From NCBI RefSeq assembly GCF_014201375.1, contig NZ_JACHDZ010000001.1, positions 186,001 through 250,000 on the forward strand: 64,000 bases of DNA, written 5' to 3'. Under the pieces are notes generated by a model, which had not been told where the DNA came from, ran no database searches, and saw only the letters and a program-made list of their open reading frames with translations. Origin of the DNA: Tunturiibacter empetritectus (lineage in GTDB: Bacteria > Acidobacteriota > Terriglobia > Terriglobales > Acidobacteriaceae). Shown here piece by piece: positions 17,528-27,344 of this stretch (position 1 is its first letter; each line of letters starts with the position of its first letter). Position numbers and translations under genes: made by a program.

Positions 17528-17719
17528 TTAGATGGCGCGGAGCATACGCACGGGGAGATAGAAGAGCGCTGCGATGAGCTCGAAGGTGCCGCCGACCACG
17601 ATGCCGACGAGGCGGAAGGGCAGGAGGATCAGCCAGATCAGCGGGTAGAGCAGGATGGCTGCGAGGGCGAGGGGCCAGCAGACGACCATCAGGATCAGAA
17701 AGAGTAGAAGGTTGAGCAT
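17528..17719 (-). CDS. Small hydrophobic membrane protein
   Basis: A 63-residue protein made almost entirely of hydrophobic residues, with two adjacent helices (about 3-30 and 34-55) and a short basic end (VRMLRAI). It starts at the ATG ending at 17719. A much longer frame on the same strand is an artefact of the high-GC DUF429 gene on the other strand. No family is recognised. It is divergent from the DUF429 gene. Confidence 0.55.
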   Translation of the reverse strand: MLNLLLFLILMVVCWPLALAAILLYPLIWLILLPFRLVGIVVGGTFELIAALFYLPVRMLRAI

Positions 17720-17800
17720 CGGTGTTTCTCTCCTGAGGAAGGAACGCAGGTGGGGCGGAAAAAGTTCCGTTGGGTGGATGATAGGAGGATGGCTAGCGGG

Positions 17801-18700
17801 ATGCAGAGGGTGGTGGGGGTGGACTGGTCGGGGGATAAGGGGCCGGGGCAGCGGAGGAAGATCTGGGCGGGGGTTTGGACGGCTTCCTCTATGGGCGGCA
17901 AGGTGACGCTGGAGGGTGGGCGGACGCGGGAGGAGTTGGTGGCGTGGCTGGTGGAGATGAGCCGCGAGACTCCGCGGATGGTGGTGGGGTTTGATTTTTC
18001 GTTTAGCTATCCGGCGTGGTTTCTGCGGGAGCTTGGGATTGCATCGGCGCCGGAGTTCTGGGAGCTGGTGGCGGGGGGGCGGGGCGAGGAGTGGCTGCAT
18101 CGGGAGTGTGCGGATGTGCGGTTCTGGGGACGGGTTGGGCCGAGGCGGCATGGGAAGAAGCCTGCGGAGTTTCGTGGGGAGCATGCGCACAGGATGCTGC
18201 GGAGGGCGGAGACGGTGTTGAAGGTGCGGGAGGAGATGACGGACCCGTTGCAGGTGGCGAAGATTGCCGGGATCGCGCCGAAGTCCGTGTTTCAGATTGG
18301 CGGGGCGGGGGCGGTGGGGACGGCTTCGCTGCGGGGGATGCCGGGGTTGCTGGTGCTGCGGGAGGCGGGGTTTCGGATTTGGCCTTATGATGAGCCGGAT
18401 GTGGGGAGTGCTCCGTTGGTGGTGGAGATCTATACGCGGCTGATGACGGGGGCGGTGAATAAAAGCTCGGAGGTGGCGCGGACGGCTTATCTCGCGAAGA
18501 AACGGAGGGAGAGTGCGCTGTATGCCGGGCTGTCGCGGGGAGTGATGGCGAAGGCGCGGGCTTCGGAGGACGCGTTCGATGCGTTGGTGAGTGCGATGGT
18601 GATGGTGGAGCACGCGCGAGAGTTTGCGGCGCTGAGGAAGACGGAGGATGAGGTGTTTCGCTTGGAAGGGCAGACGTGGGTGCCGGGGTTGATCGGTTAG
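17801..18700 (+). CDS. DUF429-type predicted RNase H-fold protein
   Basis: About 299 residues. It opens with RVVGVDWSGDKG, an acidic strand typical of the RNase H fold, and a second acidic strand VVGFDFSFSYP follows near residue 65. Near the C-terminus SEDAFDALVSAMVM supplies a further Asp. DUF429 proteins have been proposed to be nucleases or to bind nucleic acid, with no firm function. Two ATGs are possible. AGGAGG ends one base before 17789, too close for it, so I favour 17801, although its 12-base spacing is a little long. A GTG or other upstream start is less likely. Confidence 0.6.
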   Translation: MQRVVGVDWSGDKGPGQRRKIWAGVWTASSMGGKVTLEGGRTREELVAWLVEMSRETPRMVVGFDFSFSYPAWFLRELGIASAPEFWELVAGGRGEEWLHRECADVRFWGRVGPRRHGKKPAEFRGEHAHRMLRRAETVLKVREEMTDPLQVAKIAGIAPKSVFQIGGAGAVGTASLRGMPGLLVLREAGFRIWPYDEPDVGSAPLVVEIYTRLMTGAVNKSSEVARTAYLAKKRRESALYAGLSRGVMAKARASEDAFDALVSAMVMVEHAREFAALRKTEDEVFRLEGQTWVPGLIG

Positions 18701-18738
18701 GGCTTGGGAGGTAAAGCGGTTCGCGCGTGGCGCAAATG

Positions 18739-18764
18739 CCCACATCTCGGAATCGAGATATGGG
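18739..18764. repeat. Short hairpin element
   Basis: CCCACATCTCG (18739-18749) and CGAGATATGGG (18754-18764) form an 11-bp stem with one mismatch and a 4-nt loop, in the gap between the DUF429 and methyltransferase genes. The sequence has the look of a dispersed acidobacterial intergenic repeat. Only one copy is seen here, so that is a recollection rather than something shown. Confidence 0.45.
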
Positions 18765-18823
18765 GCACCCGGCCGTGGTTGGTGATCGTACACTGAGAGC
18801 TTGGGGACTAAAAGAGTGGACTC

Positions 18824-19237
18824 ATGAGAGCAAATCTGCTGACGCTTGCTGTCGTTATCTTTACGCTTGGTCTGCTTTTGGCCAATACCCCTGAGGTTGT
18901 TTGGAGTACGGCGAAGGTGATTGGGGCGGTGATTGTGGGGGTATCGTTTCCATTATTCGTGCTGGCTCGGTTGCAGCTGGGCAGTTCGTTTTCGATCAAG
19001 GCGAAGGCTGGACGACTTGTGACTACGGGTCTTTATTCGCGGATTCGTAATCCGATCTATCTGTTTGGGGGATTGTTCACGGTGGGGGCGTCGCTCTTCT
19101 TTTCGGTGTGGGGACCGCTGGTGGTGGCTTTGGTGATTGTGCCGTTGCAGGTCGTCAGGGCGCGCAGGGAAGAACAAGTTTTGGCTGGGGCGTTTGGGGA
19201 GGAGTACGCGCGGTACAAGAGCCGGACGTGGTTTTGA
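18824..19237 (+). CDS. ICMT-family (isoprenylcysteine carboxyl methyltransferase-like) membrane protein
   Basis: A 137-residue membrane protein with three to four helices. The C-terminal cytosolic motif is diagnostic: LVTTGLYSRIRNPIYLFGG, then RREEQVLAGAFGEEYARYK. The Arg-x-Pro-Tyr-like NPIY and the Glu-Glu pair mark the ICMT/PEMT methyltransferase family, which uses S-adenosylmethionine at the membrane. Bacterial members often act on lipids or small isoprenoids, and the substrate here is unknown. It precedes alaS by 31 bp, so joint transcription is possible. Confidence 0.75.
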   Translation: MRANLLTLAVVIFTLGLLLANTPEVVWSTAKVIGAVIVGVSFPLFVLARLQLGSSFSIKAKAGRLVTTGLYSRIRNPIYLFGGLFTVGASLFFSVWGPLVVALVIVPLQVVRARREEQVLAGAFGEEYARYKSRTWF

Positions 19238-19268
19238 GGGGTGGGCTCGCTGGTAGACTTTAAGGTCT

Positions 19269-22238
19269 ATGACGAATCGTTCGGGCAGCCAGCGTTTTTT
19301 TTCAGGAACGCAAATCAGGGAAGATTTTTTGCGGTTTTTTGAGGGTAAGGTGTCTGAAGCTACCGGACAGGGGCATCGGCGGGTGCACTCTTCTTCGCTG
19401 GTGCCGGTGAACGATCCTACGCTGCTGTTTACCAATGCGGGGATGAATCAGTTCAAGGATGTTTTTCTTGGGAACGAGAGGCGGGACTATACGCGGGCGG
19501 TGAGTTCGCAGAAGTGCGTGCGGGCGGGGGGGAAGCACAACGATCTGGAGAACGTTGGGTTTACGCGGCGGCACCATACTTTTTTTGAGATGTTGGGGAA
19601 TTTTTCGTTTGGGGATTACTTCAAGAAGGATGCGATTGCTTATGCGTGGGAGCTGCTGACTTCGAATCACGATCATTGCTTTGGGATCGATCCTTCGCGG
19701 CTTTATGTGACGATCTTTGAGGGCGATGCTAAGGTTCCGCGGGATGATGAGGCGGAGAGGTTCTGGATTGAGATTGGGGTGCCGAAGGAGAGGATCTTTG
19801 GGATGGGGGCCAAGGATAACTTCTGGCAGATGGGGGAGACGGGGCCTTGTGGGCCTTGTAGCGAGATCTTTTATGACATGGGGATTGGGGCCGCGGAGGA
19901 GGGGGGAGTTGATAAGCCGTTTCCGTTGGATGATCAGCGGTATGTCGAGGTGTGGAACCTGGTGTTCATGCAGTTTGATCGAAGCAGCGATGGGACGTTG
20001 ACTCCGCTGCCTAAGCCTTCTATCGATACGGGCATGGGGTTAGAGCGGATTGCAGCGGTGCTGCAGGGAGTGCTGTCGAACTTCGAGACGGATCTGTTTA
20101 CTCCGCTGATAAAGCGGGCGGAGGAGTTGACCGGGCATAAAGTGGAACCCGAGCATGCTGTCGATGAGCGGTCGTGTGCGAGCTTGAGGATTATTGCGGA
20201 CCATGCTCGGGCGGCTACGTTTTTGATTTCTGATGGGGTGAATCCTGCGAATGAGGGCAGAGGGTATGTGCTGCGGAAGATTCTGCGGCGCGGGATTCGG
20301 CATGGACGGCTGCTGGGGCAGGAGAAGCCGTTTATGCATGAGATGGTGTTTGCCGTTCGGGATGAGATGCAAGTGGCTTATCCGGAGTTGAAGGAGTCGG
20401 CGGAGCGGGTGAGCAAGGTGGTGCTGGCGGAGGAGGAGCAGTTTGCTCGGGTGATGGATAAGGGCTCGCGCGAACTCGACGATGCGATTCTTCGAATCAT
20501 TGAACCAGCAATTCCAAGTGGTATGGATGCATCTGAAGCAGCGAATCCCCGAGAAATTGATGACAGCATCGAATCGCTTTCCGAGACCTCTGAGTTGTTT
20601 TTGAAAAGGATAATGCAAAAGAACCCAGAGTTCTGGCGAGATCAGCAAATTAGTGGTTCGAAAGCTTTATATAGCTTTCTTGTGTCTAATCGCCATTTGG
20701 CGCGAGTCCAATTCGATGGACGAGAAGCATTTCGTCTTTACGAGACTTACGGGCTGCCATTGGATTTCATGACCGATGCTATTCGTGATGCCCAAGTTGA
20801 TTTCGATATGGGAGGGTTTGAAGCTGCGAAGCTTGAGGAGCAGCAGCGGGCTCGTGCGAGTTGGAAGGGTGGGTCGCAGAAGTCGGCGGCACCGGTTTAT
20901 CGGGAGTTGCCGAAGACGGAGTTTGAAGGGTACTCGACGCTGCGGGTGGATGGGGCGAAGGTGCTGGCTCTGGTGAAAGATGGCGTTGGTGTGCCGGAGT
21001 TGAAGGGTGGCGAGTCGGGTGAGGTGGTGCTCGATACTACGAGTTTCTATGCGGACTCGGGTGGGCAGGTTGGGGATGTGGGGTGGTTGTATTCGGGGGA
21101 TCACAACCTGGTGGTGGCTGAGGTGAGTGGCGCGACTAAGCCGGTGCAGGGAGTGTTTGCGCATAAGGTGCGGGCGAATCAGACGATTGCGGTGGGCGAT
21201 GCGGTGGACACGGTGGTCGATGCGGCGACGCGGGTGGCTACGACGCGGAATCATACGGGGACGCATCTGCTGCATGCGGCGCTGAGGGAGGTGCTGGGCA
21301 AGCATGTGAAGCAGGCGGGGTCGCTGAACGATGCGACGCGGCTGCGGTTTGATTTTTCGCACTTCGCGGGGGTGGCTGAGGAGGAGTTGCGCGAGGTTGA
21401 GGAGATTGTGAACCGGCAGGTGATGGCGAACTCGAAGGTGGAGACCCTGGTGGATGTGCCGATCGATGTGGCGGTGAATGAGCTGGGGGCGATGGCGCTG
21501 TTCGGGGAGAAGTATGGCGAGAAGGTGCGGGTGGTGACAATCGGTGGGCCCGGCGGCTTTTCGACGGAGCTTTGCGGCGGGATTCATACCGGGGCTACGG
21601 GAGAGATTGGGTTGATCAAGATTGTGGGGGAGGGGTCGGTGTCTTCGGGGGTGCGGCGCGTGGAGGCGGTGTCGGGTACGGGGGCGCTGCATGAGTTCCG
21701 GCGGGACTTCGAGGTGGCTCGTGTGGTGGGGGCTTTTGTGGGTTCGGGGGCTGGGAGTTCGTCTGAGGGCGTGACGCCGGCTGAGGCGCTGCGGGCGCGG
21801 ATTGCGGCTCAGGAAGAGGAGATGAAGAAGCTGCGGCGGGAGCTGGATGCGGTGCGGATGAAGTCGGCTTCGGCTTCTCTATCCGACGCTGGCGTGGCGG
21901 CCGTGGAGGTGAAGGGTGTGAAGGTGCTGGCGCAGAGGGTGGATGGTGTGGAGAAGGCGCAGATGCGGGAGCTGGTGGATTCGCTGCGGATCAAGCTGGG
22001 GAGTGGCGTGGTTGTGCTTGGTGCTGCTGTGGATGGGAAGGTTTCGTTGATTGTGGGTGTGACGAAGGATCTTACTTCGCGGGTTCAGGCGGGGAAGGTT
22101 GTTGGGCAGCTTGCCGCGCAGGTTGGCGGGAAGGGTGGGGGACGGCCGGATCTGGCAGAGGCTGGAGGGAGTGATGTGGGATCGCTGGATGCGGCTTTGA
22201 AGGGCGCGGCGGAGGTGGTTGGGGGATTGCTGGGCTAA
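19269..22238 (+). CDS. alaS: Alanine--tRNA ligase with an internal insertion
   Basis: A 989-residue AlaRS that charges tRNA-Ala in the cytosol. The class II catalytic domain begins with [11 protein letters not shown] and contains [13 protein letters not shown]. The editing domain has the HTGTHLLH zinc motif near residue 661 and a Cys-Gly-Gly-x-His motif ([10 protein letters not shown]) near 766. The C-Ala region follows to the end. The protein is about 100 residues longer than usual. An extra segment at about residues 403-480 lies between the first helical bundle ([11 protein letters not shown]) and [14 protein letters not shown], and is AT-richer than its surroundings. The frame is intact, so the gene is probably functional. 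Confidence 0.93.
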   Translation: MTNRSGSQRFFSGTQIREDFLRFFEGKVSEATGQGHRRVHSSSLVPVNDPTLLFTNAGMNQFKDVFLGNERRDYTRAVSSQKCVRAGGKHNDLENVGFTRRHHTFFEMLGNFSFGDYFKKDAIAYAWELLTSNHDHCFGIDPSRLYVTIFEGDAKVPRDDEAERFWIEIGVPKERIFGMGAKDNFWQMGETGPCGPCSEIFYDMGIGAAEEGGVDKPFPLDDQRYVEVWNLVFMQFDRSSDGTLTPLPKPSIDTGMGLERIAAVLQGVLSNFETDLFTPLIKRAEELTGHKVEPEHAVDERSCASLRIIADHARAATFLISDGVNPANEGRGYVLRKILRRGIRHGRLLGQEKPFMHEMVFAVRDEMQVAYPELKESAERVSKVVLAEEEQFARVMDKGSRELDDAILRIIEPAIPSGMDASEAANPREIDDSIESLSETSELFLKRIMQKNPEFWRDQQISGSKALYSFLVSNRHLARVQFDGREAFRLYETYGLPLDFMTDAIRDAQVDFDMGGFEAAKLEEQQRARASWKGGSQKSAAPVYRELPKTEFEGYSTLRVDGAKVLALVKDGVGVPELKGGESGEVVLDTTSFYADSGGQVGDVGWLYSGDHNLVVAEVSGATKPVQGVFAHKVRANQTIAVGDAVDTVVDAATRVATTRNHTGTHLLHAALREVLGKHVKQAGSLNDATRLRFDFSHFAGVAEEELREVEEIVNRQVMANSKVETLVDVPIDVAVNELGAMALFGEKYGEKVRVVTIGGPGGFSTELCGGIHTGATGEIGLIKIVGEGSVSSGVRRVEAVSGTGALHEFRRDFEVARVVGAFVGSGAGSSSEGVTPAEALRARIAAQEEEMKKLRRELDAVRMKSASASLSDAGVAAVEVKGVKVLAQRVDGVEKAQMRELVDSLRIKLGSGVVVLGAAVDGKVSLIVGVTKDLTSRVQAGKVVGQLAAQVGGKGGGRPDLAEAGGSDVGSLDAALKGAAEVVGGLLG

Positions 22239-22246
22239 GTGCTTGT

Positions 22247-22423
22247 GTCCTGCCGGACGGGCCCGCTGCGCGCGGTGCGATCACTTCGTGATTGGTATAC
22301 CGCTTCGCTTGGCGCTCCCGTTGGTCGCGAGGATGATCGTTCCGACCAACGGGAGGACCACGCGAAGCTCTAAAAAGGCGTGCGAACGCCCGCCCTCCGC
22401 GCAGGAGGCCCGTCCGGCAGGAC
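22247..22423. repeat. E element copy 5
   Basis: A 177-bp full element between the convergent alaS and mntH genes, starting 8 bp after the alaS stop. Read left to right it aligns with copy 4 read in reverse. Copies 4 and 5 also share the flank CTATCTTT beyond the same right-hand end. Confidence 0.88.
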
Positions 22424-22438
22424 CTATCTTTTGTGTGT

Positions 22439-23779
22439 CTACTGGTGGCCGCGGAAGATTTGTATCAGGAGCCAGAGGTTTAGTCCGGCTATAAGGAATG
22501 CTACGGCGTAGCTTAGGAGCCTGGTTCTTGCTTGATTGACGAAGGGACCCATCTTCGCTGGGTTGCTGGTGAAGGCTACGAGTGGGAAGACCGCGAAGCT
22601 TAACTGCATGCTGAGGATGACCTGGCTTAGGACCAGCAGGTTTGCGGTGCCGCGCTCGCCGTAGAAGTAGGTGACGATTACGGTTGGGATGATGGCGAGC
22701 GAACGGGTGATGAGCCGACGGAGCCAGGGAGCGAGGCGGATGTGGAGGAAGCCCTCCATGACGATCTGGCCGGCGAGGGTTCCGGTGATGGTGGAGTTTT
22801 GACCGGAGGCGAGGAGGGCGAGGGCGAACATGGTGCTGGCTCCGGCGAAGCCCAGCATGGGGGTGAGGAGCTTGTAGGCATCGTTGATCTCGGCGACTTC
22901 GTAGTGGCCTGCGCGATGAAAGACGGCGGCGGCGAGGATGAGGATGGCGGCGTTGACGAAGAGGGCGAGCATGAGGGCGGTGGCGGAGTCGATGTTGGCG
23001 AAGCGGATGGCTTCGCGTTTGCCCTGCTCGGTGCGCGGGTAGTTTCGGGTCTGGACGATGGAGGAGTGGAGATAGAGGTTGTGCGGCATGACGGTGGCGC
23101 CGAGGATTCCGATAGCGATGTAGAGCATGTCGGGGTTGGTGATGATGGAGGTGGAGGGGATGACGAGGTTGCGGGCGATGGGGAGCCACTCGGGATGCGA
23201 GAGCAGGACTTCGACGCCGAAGAGAGCGGCGATGGTGCCGATGAGGGTGATGACGAGCGCTTCGAGGTAGCGGAAGCCGCGGTTTTGCAGGAGCAGGATG
23301 AGCAGGACGTCGGCGCCGGTGATGAGGACGCCGAGCATAAGGGGAATGTGGAAGAGGAGTTGGAGGGCGATGGCGGAGCCGATGACTTCGGCGAGGTCGC
23401 AGGCGCCGATGGCGATCTCGGCGAAGAGCCAGAGAAGAATGTTGGTGGGGCGGCTGTAAGTCTCGCGGCAGGACTGGGCTAGGTCGCGTTCGGTGGCGAT
23501 GCCCAGCTTGAGAGCGAGGCTTTGGAGGAGGATCGCCATCAGGTTGGAGAGCATGATGACGAAGAGGAGGGTGTAGCCGTACTTGGAGCCGCCGGCGAGG
23601 TCGGTGGCCCAGTTGCCGGGGTCCATGTAGCCGACGGAGATGAGGAAGCCGGGGCCGAGAAAGCCGAAGAGGCGTCGCCAGAAGCCGGGCGACTGCGTGA
23701 GGCGCACCGAGGAGAATGCCTCCGGCAGGGACGGACGCAGCTCGCGATTGGTTTCCTGGAGGGTCGGCATAGGCGGCAT
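22439..23779 (-). CDS. mntH: NRAMP-family divalent metal (Mn2+) transporter
   Basis: A 446-residue inner-membrane protein of 11-12 helices. Helix 1 contains the metal-binding Asp-Pro-Gly-Asn ([10 protein letters not shown]). Helix 6 contains Met-Pro-His ([13 protein letters not shown]). These are the conserved NRAMP coordination motifs for Mn2+ and Fe2+ import with protons. The gene follows mntR by 48 bp on the same strand, and a palindrome overlapping the mntR stop lies in its promoter. Manganese control by MntR is therefore likely. Two close ATGs (23779 and 23770) are possible starts. Confidence 0.9.
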   Translation of the reverse strand: MPPMPTLQETNRELRPSLPEAFSSVRLTQSPGFWRRLFGFLGPGFLISVGYMDPGNWATDLAGGSKYGYTLLFVIMLSNLMAILLQSLALKLGIATERDLAQSCRETYSRPTNILLWLFAEIAIGACDLAEVIGSAIALQLLFHIPLMLGVLITGADVLLILLLQNRGFRYLEALVITLIGTIAALFGVEVLLSHPEWLPIARNLVIPSTSIITNPDMLYIAIGILGATVMPHNLYLHSSIVQTRNYPRTEQGKREAIRFANIDSATALMLALFVNAAILILAAAVFHRAGHYEVAEINDAYKLLTPMLGFAGASTMFALALLASGQNSTITGTLAGQIVMEGFLHIRLAPWLRRLITRSLAIIPTVIVTYFYGERGTANLLVLSQVILSMQLSFAVFPLVAFTSNPAKMGPFVNQARTRLLSYAVAFLIAGLNLWLLIQIFRGHQ

Positions 23780-23817
23780 TGGGACGTGCAGTCTTATATG
23801 CAGTATGCCACATTTAG

Positions 23818-23830
23818 TTAACCGAGGTTA
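23818..23830. promoter_or_regulatory. MntR-type operator before mntH
   Basis: TTAACC-GA-GGTTA is a near-perfect palindrome overlapping the last bases of mntR and lying 38 bp upstream of the mntH start. A related sequence precedes mntR itself. The position at both genes of a metal-uptake unit supports binding by the neighbouring DtxR-family repressor. Confidence 0.5.
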
Positions 23831-24547
23831 CGTTTTTTTACGTCGCCTTGGTTCATCTGCCGTGCCTAACCTTGTGCCTGACCCTGGGCTTGGGCGTACC
23901 CAGACCCTGATGGCGGCTGATTGGCCGAGGGTTACGGAGCCGTTGGGGGTCTTGATCTGCATGGTGTTGTCGTAGTTGCGTCTCTGGACGCGGACGGCGA
24001 CTTTGGGCCCTATTCCGAGTTCGTGAAGAAATTCGAGCAGGCCGGAGTCTCGTTCGTAGAGACTTGCGACGACGTAGTCGGTGTTCTCGGTTGCTTCAGA
24101 GAGTGCGACGAGGCCTCGGCGTTTGATCTGCGCGGGGGTCTCCGGGAGGACCTTGTTGCCGTGGGGGCAGTCGCCCTCTTCGCCGAGTTTTTCGATGAGC
24201 TTGGCTTCGAATGCGGGGGAGATGGCGTGTTCGAGGCGTTCGGCCTCGGTGTGGATCTGATGCCACTCCATGCCGAACATCTCGGAGAGCATGCGTTCGA
24301 CCAGATGATGCCTGAGGGCGGTGCGGTGTGCGGCTTCGCGGCCTTTTGTGGTGAGTTTGAGGGCGCCTTCGCGGCCCGCTTCGATGTATCCGTCTTCGCG
24401 GAGGCGCTTTACGGCTTTGGTGACGGCGGGTGCGGAGACCTCCAGCCACTGGGCGAGCAGGGCGGCGATGACGGTGTGGCCTTCGCTCTCGGCTTCAATG
24501 ATTGCCTTGAGGTAGTCTTCTTTCGAGACTGTGATTTCCTGCGACAT
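23828..24547 (-). CDS. mntR: DtxR/MntR-family metal-dependent regulator
   Basis: A 239-residue regulator. The N-terminal winged helix (about 7-70) is SKEDYLKAIIEAESEG then AVTKAVKRLREDGYI. A helical dimerisation and metal-sensing region follows, with ligand-type residues HHLVERML, EAERLEHAIS and the conserved CPHG. A C-terminal SH3/FeoA-like domain spans about 150-225 and a basic tail ends the protein. Proteins of this family repress metal uptake genes when loaded with Mn2+ or Fe2+. Linkage to mntH argues for manganese. It likely controls itself through the box at 24557. Confidence 0.85.
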   Translation of the reverse strand: MSQEITVSKEDYLKAIIEAESEGHTVIAALLAQWLEVSAPAVTKAVKRLREDGYIEAGREGALKLTTKGREAAHRTALRHHLVERMLSEMFGMEWHQIHTEAERLEHAISPAFEAKLIEKLGEEGDCPHGNKVLPETPAQIKRRGLVALSEATENTDYVVASLYERDSGLLEFLHELGIGPKVAVRVQRRNYDNTMQIKTPNGSVTLGQSAAIRVWVRPSPGSGTRLGTADEPRRRKKT

Positions 24548-24556
24548 GATTGCAAG

Positions 24557-24570
24557 TTAACCATGGTAAA
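24557..24570. promoter_or_regulatory. MntR-type operator before mntR
   Basis: TTAACC-AT-GGTAAA resembles the palindrome before mntH and lies ten bases upstream of the mntR start codon. Such placement would allow autorepression. Confidence 0.45.
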
Positions 24571-24607
24571 GGCGATTTGTCATCGCAGGAGTGCGTGGGT
24601 GGCTTGG

Positions 24608-24778
24608 TTATTTCGGCTTTTCCTCGTCTTCGAGAAGCTGTCTGGCTTCTTCGAGGTTGAGGAGGTTGCCGTCTACGACGATTTCGTAGACGCCCGCGTT
24701 ATCCGGTACCGAGAAGACGCTCTGGACGGTGTGGCCGCGTTTGCGAATCGCTTCGACGAGAAGATCGATGTCTACCAT
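24608..24778 (-). CDS. Small acidic hypothetical protein (56 aa)
   Basis: A 56-residue frame beginning MVDIDLLVEAIRKRGHTVQS, with a beta strand (NAGVYEIVVDG) and a Glu-rich end (LEEARQLLEDEEKPK). Codon use fits the genome and the alpha-beta-alpha pattern looks like a small folded protein. It is 60 bp upstream of mntR on the same strand. I know no family for it. Confidence 0.5.
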   Translation of the reverse strand: MVDIDLLVEAIRKRGHTVQSVFSVPDNAGVYEIVVDGNLLNLEEARQLLEDEEKPK

Positions 24779-24959
24779 GGGTGAGAGTTTATCGCAGGTT
24801 GAGTTGCTGTGATCGGGATTGGATTAGGGGCTTGATGCTGTCCATGCGCAATAGGTTGGGGTGCGGGGGGTGTCGGGGGGAGTACCGGGCTTCTTTTCAC
24901 ATGCGTTGCTGGGTGGGCTCTCTTAAACTTAGGCAGTCTGTCGGTTTTTGAAAAAGACT

Positions 24960-27344
24960 ATGGGCCTGGGGAAGACAAGGCGTGGTGTCTGGCGGGGTGC
25001 GGCTTGCGCGGTGGTGTTGAGCTGCGTGATGGTGCAGGTTCTGCCTGCGAGGGCGGCGCGGCAGCGGCATGTGGAGTTGAGTCTTTGGGAGCAGGCTGAG
25101 CGGGGGCGGCAGACGCTGGAGGCGATGCCGGCGGGGACGCGGACCAGGGCAGACTATGCGCGGGCGATGGATGGATTTCGTGCGGTGTACCACGAGGCTC
25201 CGGGAGACAGGCACGCTCCTGACAGCGTGAACGCGGTGGCGGAGCTGCTGGCTGAGCAGGGACGCGGGCTGCATGATGCGAAAAGTCTGAAGGCGGCGGT
25301 GGGGCAGTATGAGTTTTTGCGGACGCAGTATCCCGGGAGCTCGCTGCGGGTGGGGGCGCTGCTGGCGGAGGGGCAGATCTATGAGAACGATCTGCAGGAT
25401 GCGGGGGCGGCGCGGGAGAGATATGCGCTGCTGGTGAAGCAGTATCCGCGGAGTGAGTTGGCGGAGGAGGCTCGGGCTGGGCTGGCTTCGTTGGAGCAAG
25501 GGGGAGGGCGTAAAGACCAGGGGGTAGGGCGTAGGGATCAGGGTGTAGTGTCGGCTGCGGCTCCGGGTTCTTCTGGGTCTTCGATTGCTGCTGTTGAGGC
25601 TCCGGTTACGCGGGAGGGTGGAGCTGGCAGGATGCTGGCGACGGCGGGTGCGTCTGATGGGCGCGATGCTAAGGTCTCGGGCGTTGGTTCTGGTGCAGGT
25701 TCTGGTGTTGGTTCTGGGGGGCAGGGGGTGGTTGGGGAGAGGCAGGGGGTTGCGGCGCCGGGGGATGAGGCGCTTGATGCGGCTTCGGGCTTGGCTTCGG
25801 GCTCGGCTGTGGGATCCGACGCGGGAGGGCAGAGTGGAGCGCCGATGCATGTGGCGAAGGCGGGGCGGCGGGGGCACATGGCGCAGGTGACGGGGATTCG
25901 TCACTGGTCGACGCCGAACTATACGCGGGTGGCGATCGACCTGGGCGACGATGTGACGTATGAGGCGGCGCGGGTGCCGCATCCGGATCGTATCTACTTT
26001 GATCTGCATGGGACTCGGCTGGCGCAGGAGCTGGTGGGCAAGAGCTTTGCTGTGACCGATGATGGTTTTCTGAAGAAGATTCGGGTGGCGCAGTTTTCGA
26101 ACGATATGACTCGCGTGGTGCTGGATGTTAATGATGTGACGGAGTACTCGGCGTTTCTGCTGCCGAATCCTTATCGCTTGATTATTGATATTCATGGTGG
26201 GAGTAAGGCGGAGCCGGGTGCGCCGGCGGTGAGCGTGCCGATGCAGAGGCCGGCGGCTCCTGCGCCTTCGGTTCCGAATACGACGGCGGTGAGGTCGGGG
26301 AGTTCGTTTGATGTGGCGGCGGTGAGTACGCAGCCGGGGAGGGTGGAGGCGACGACGCAGCCTACGTCGCAGCCGATCTCGGCGGTGGTTGCGGACAGGA
26401 CTCAGCCGGACGGGACTCAGCCGGACAGGGCACAGGGTTCAGGGCACAGGGTTCAGGGGGGCGATGGTGCTTCGGCGGGTGCGGCGGCGACAAGCTCTGC
26501 TGACGTAGCGGTGCCTGGGCCGAGTGCGAGGAAGCTGCGGCACGGCAAAGGCGTGAAGGATGCGGATGCGGTTCCGGCGCGTGCGGCGGTGCCTACGGCC
26601 GATGGCGAGACCTCGATGGTGCGGGCGCTGGGGTTGAAGGTTGGACGGATCGTGATCGATGCCGGGCATGGGGGGCATGACTCGGGGACGCTGGGCGTGG
26701 ATGGGATTGAAGAGAAGGACGTGGTGCTGGATGTGGCGCTGCGGCTGGGGAAGCTGCTGCATGAGCGGCTGGGGTCGGAGATTATCTATACGCGGTCGGA
26801 TGATACGTTTGTTCCTCTGGAGACCAGGACGGCGATTGCGAATAAGGCGCAGGCGGATCTGTTTCTTTCGATCCATGCGAACTCGTCGGCGGATGCGAGT
26901 GCGCGTGGGGTGGAGACTTACTATTTGAACTTCACTTCTTCGCCCGATGCGCTGGAGACGGCGGCGCGAGAGAATGCGGTGTCGGATCAGTCGATTCATC
27001 AGCTGAGCGATCTGGTGAAGAAGATTGCGCTGAAGGACAAGATCGCCGAGTCGCGGGAGTTTGCGGGGGATGTGGAGCAGAGTCTGTATGGCGGATTGCA
27101 GAAGGGCAATGCGGGGCTGAAGGATCGTGGGGTGAAGAAGGCTCCGTTTGTGGTGCTGATCGGGGCGAATATGCCTTCGATTCTGGCGGAGATCTCGTTT
27201 GTGACGAATGCGAGGGATGCGCGGCAGCTACAGCAGCCGGAGTATCGGGAGCGAGTGGCGGAGAGTCTGTATAAAGGCGTCGCGAGGTATGCGGGTGGGT
27301 TGAGTGGGACGAAGACACCGACGGAGCGGGCCAGCGGGAATTGA
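24960..27344 (+). CDS. N-acetylmuramoyl-L-alanine amidase with TPR and AMIN domains
   Basis: About 794 residues, exported (signal peptide ending near LPARAA). TPR-like helical repeats occupy about 40-185. A low-complexity Gly/Ser/Ala/Val linker follows, with repeated KDQGVGRRDQG-type units. The AMIN domain (about 310-415, HWSTPNYTRVAIDLGDDV) targets septal peptidoglycan. A second linker leads to an amidase_3 domain with zinc ligands His (DAGHGGHDSG), Glu (EEKDVVLD) and His (SIHANSS), and catalytic Glu (LAEISFVTN). It should cleave the amide between MurNAc and the stem peptide during cell separation. ATG at 24960 is preferred; an in-frame TTG is at 24948. Confidence 0.88.
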   Translation: MGLGKTRRGVWRGAACAVVLSCVMVQVLPARAARQRHVELSLWEQAERGRQTLEAMPAGTRTRADYARAMDGFRAVYHEAPGDRHAPDSVNAVAELLAEQGRGLHDAKSLKAAVGQYEFLRTQYPGSSLRVGALLAEGQIYENDLQDAGAARERYALLVKQYPRSELAEEARAGLASLEQGGGRKDQGVGRRDQGVVSAAAPGSSGSSIAAVEAPVTREGGAGRMLATAGASDGRDAKVSGVGSGAGSGVGSGGQGVVGERQGVAAPGDEALDAASGLASGSAVGSDAGGQSGAPMHVAKAGRRGHMAQVTGIRHWSTPNYTRVAIDLGDDVTYEAARVPHPDRIYFDLHGTRLAQELVGKSFAVTDDGFLKKIRVAQFSNDMTRVVLDVNDVTEYSAFLLPNPYRLIIDIHGGSKAEPGAPAVSVPMQRPAAPAPSVPNTTAVRSGSSFDVAAVSTQPGRVEATTQPTSQPISAVVADRTQPDGTQPDRAQGSGHRVQGGDGASAGAAATSSADVAVPGPSARKLRHGKGVKDADAVPARAAVPTADGETSMVRALGLKVGRIVIDAGHGGHDSGTLGVDGIEEKDVVLDVALRLGKLLHERLGSEIIYTRSDDTFVPLETRTAIANKAQADLFLSIHANSSADASARGVETYYLNFTSSPDALETAARENAVSDQSIHQLSDLVKKIALKDKIAESREFAGDVEQSLYGGLQKGNAGLKDRGVKKAPFVVLIGANMPSILAEISFVTNARDARQLQQPEYRERVAESLYKGVARYAGGLSGTKTPTERASGN

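Noticed and set aside
16225-22423. E elements as a CRISPR array
   Set aside because: Copies are kilobases apart, inverted and without regular spacers.
22281-23813. Long Arg/Pro/His-rich minus frame over mntH
   Set aside because: A different frame of the same strand as mntH, which has full NRAMP motifs; its end is E element sequence.
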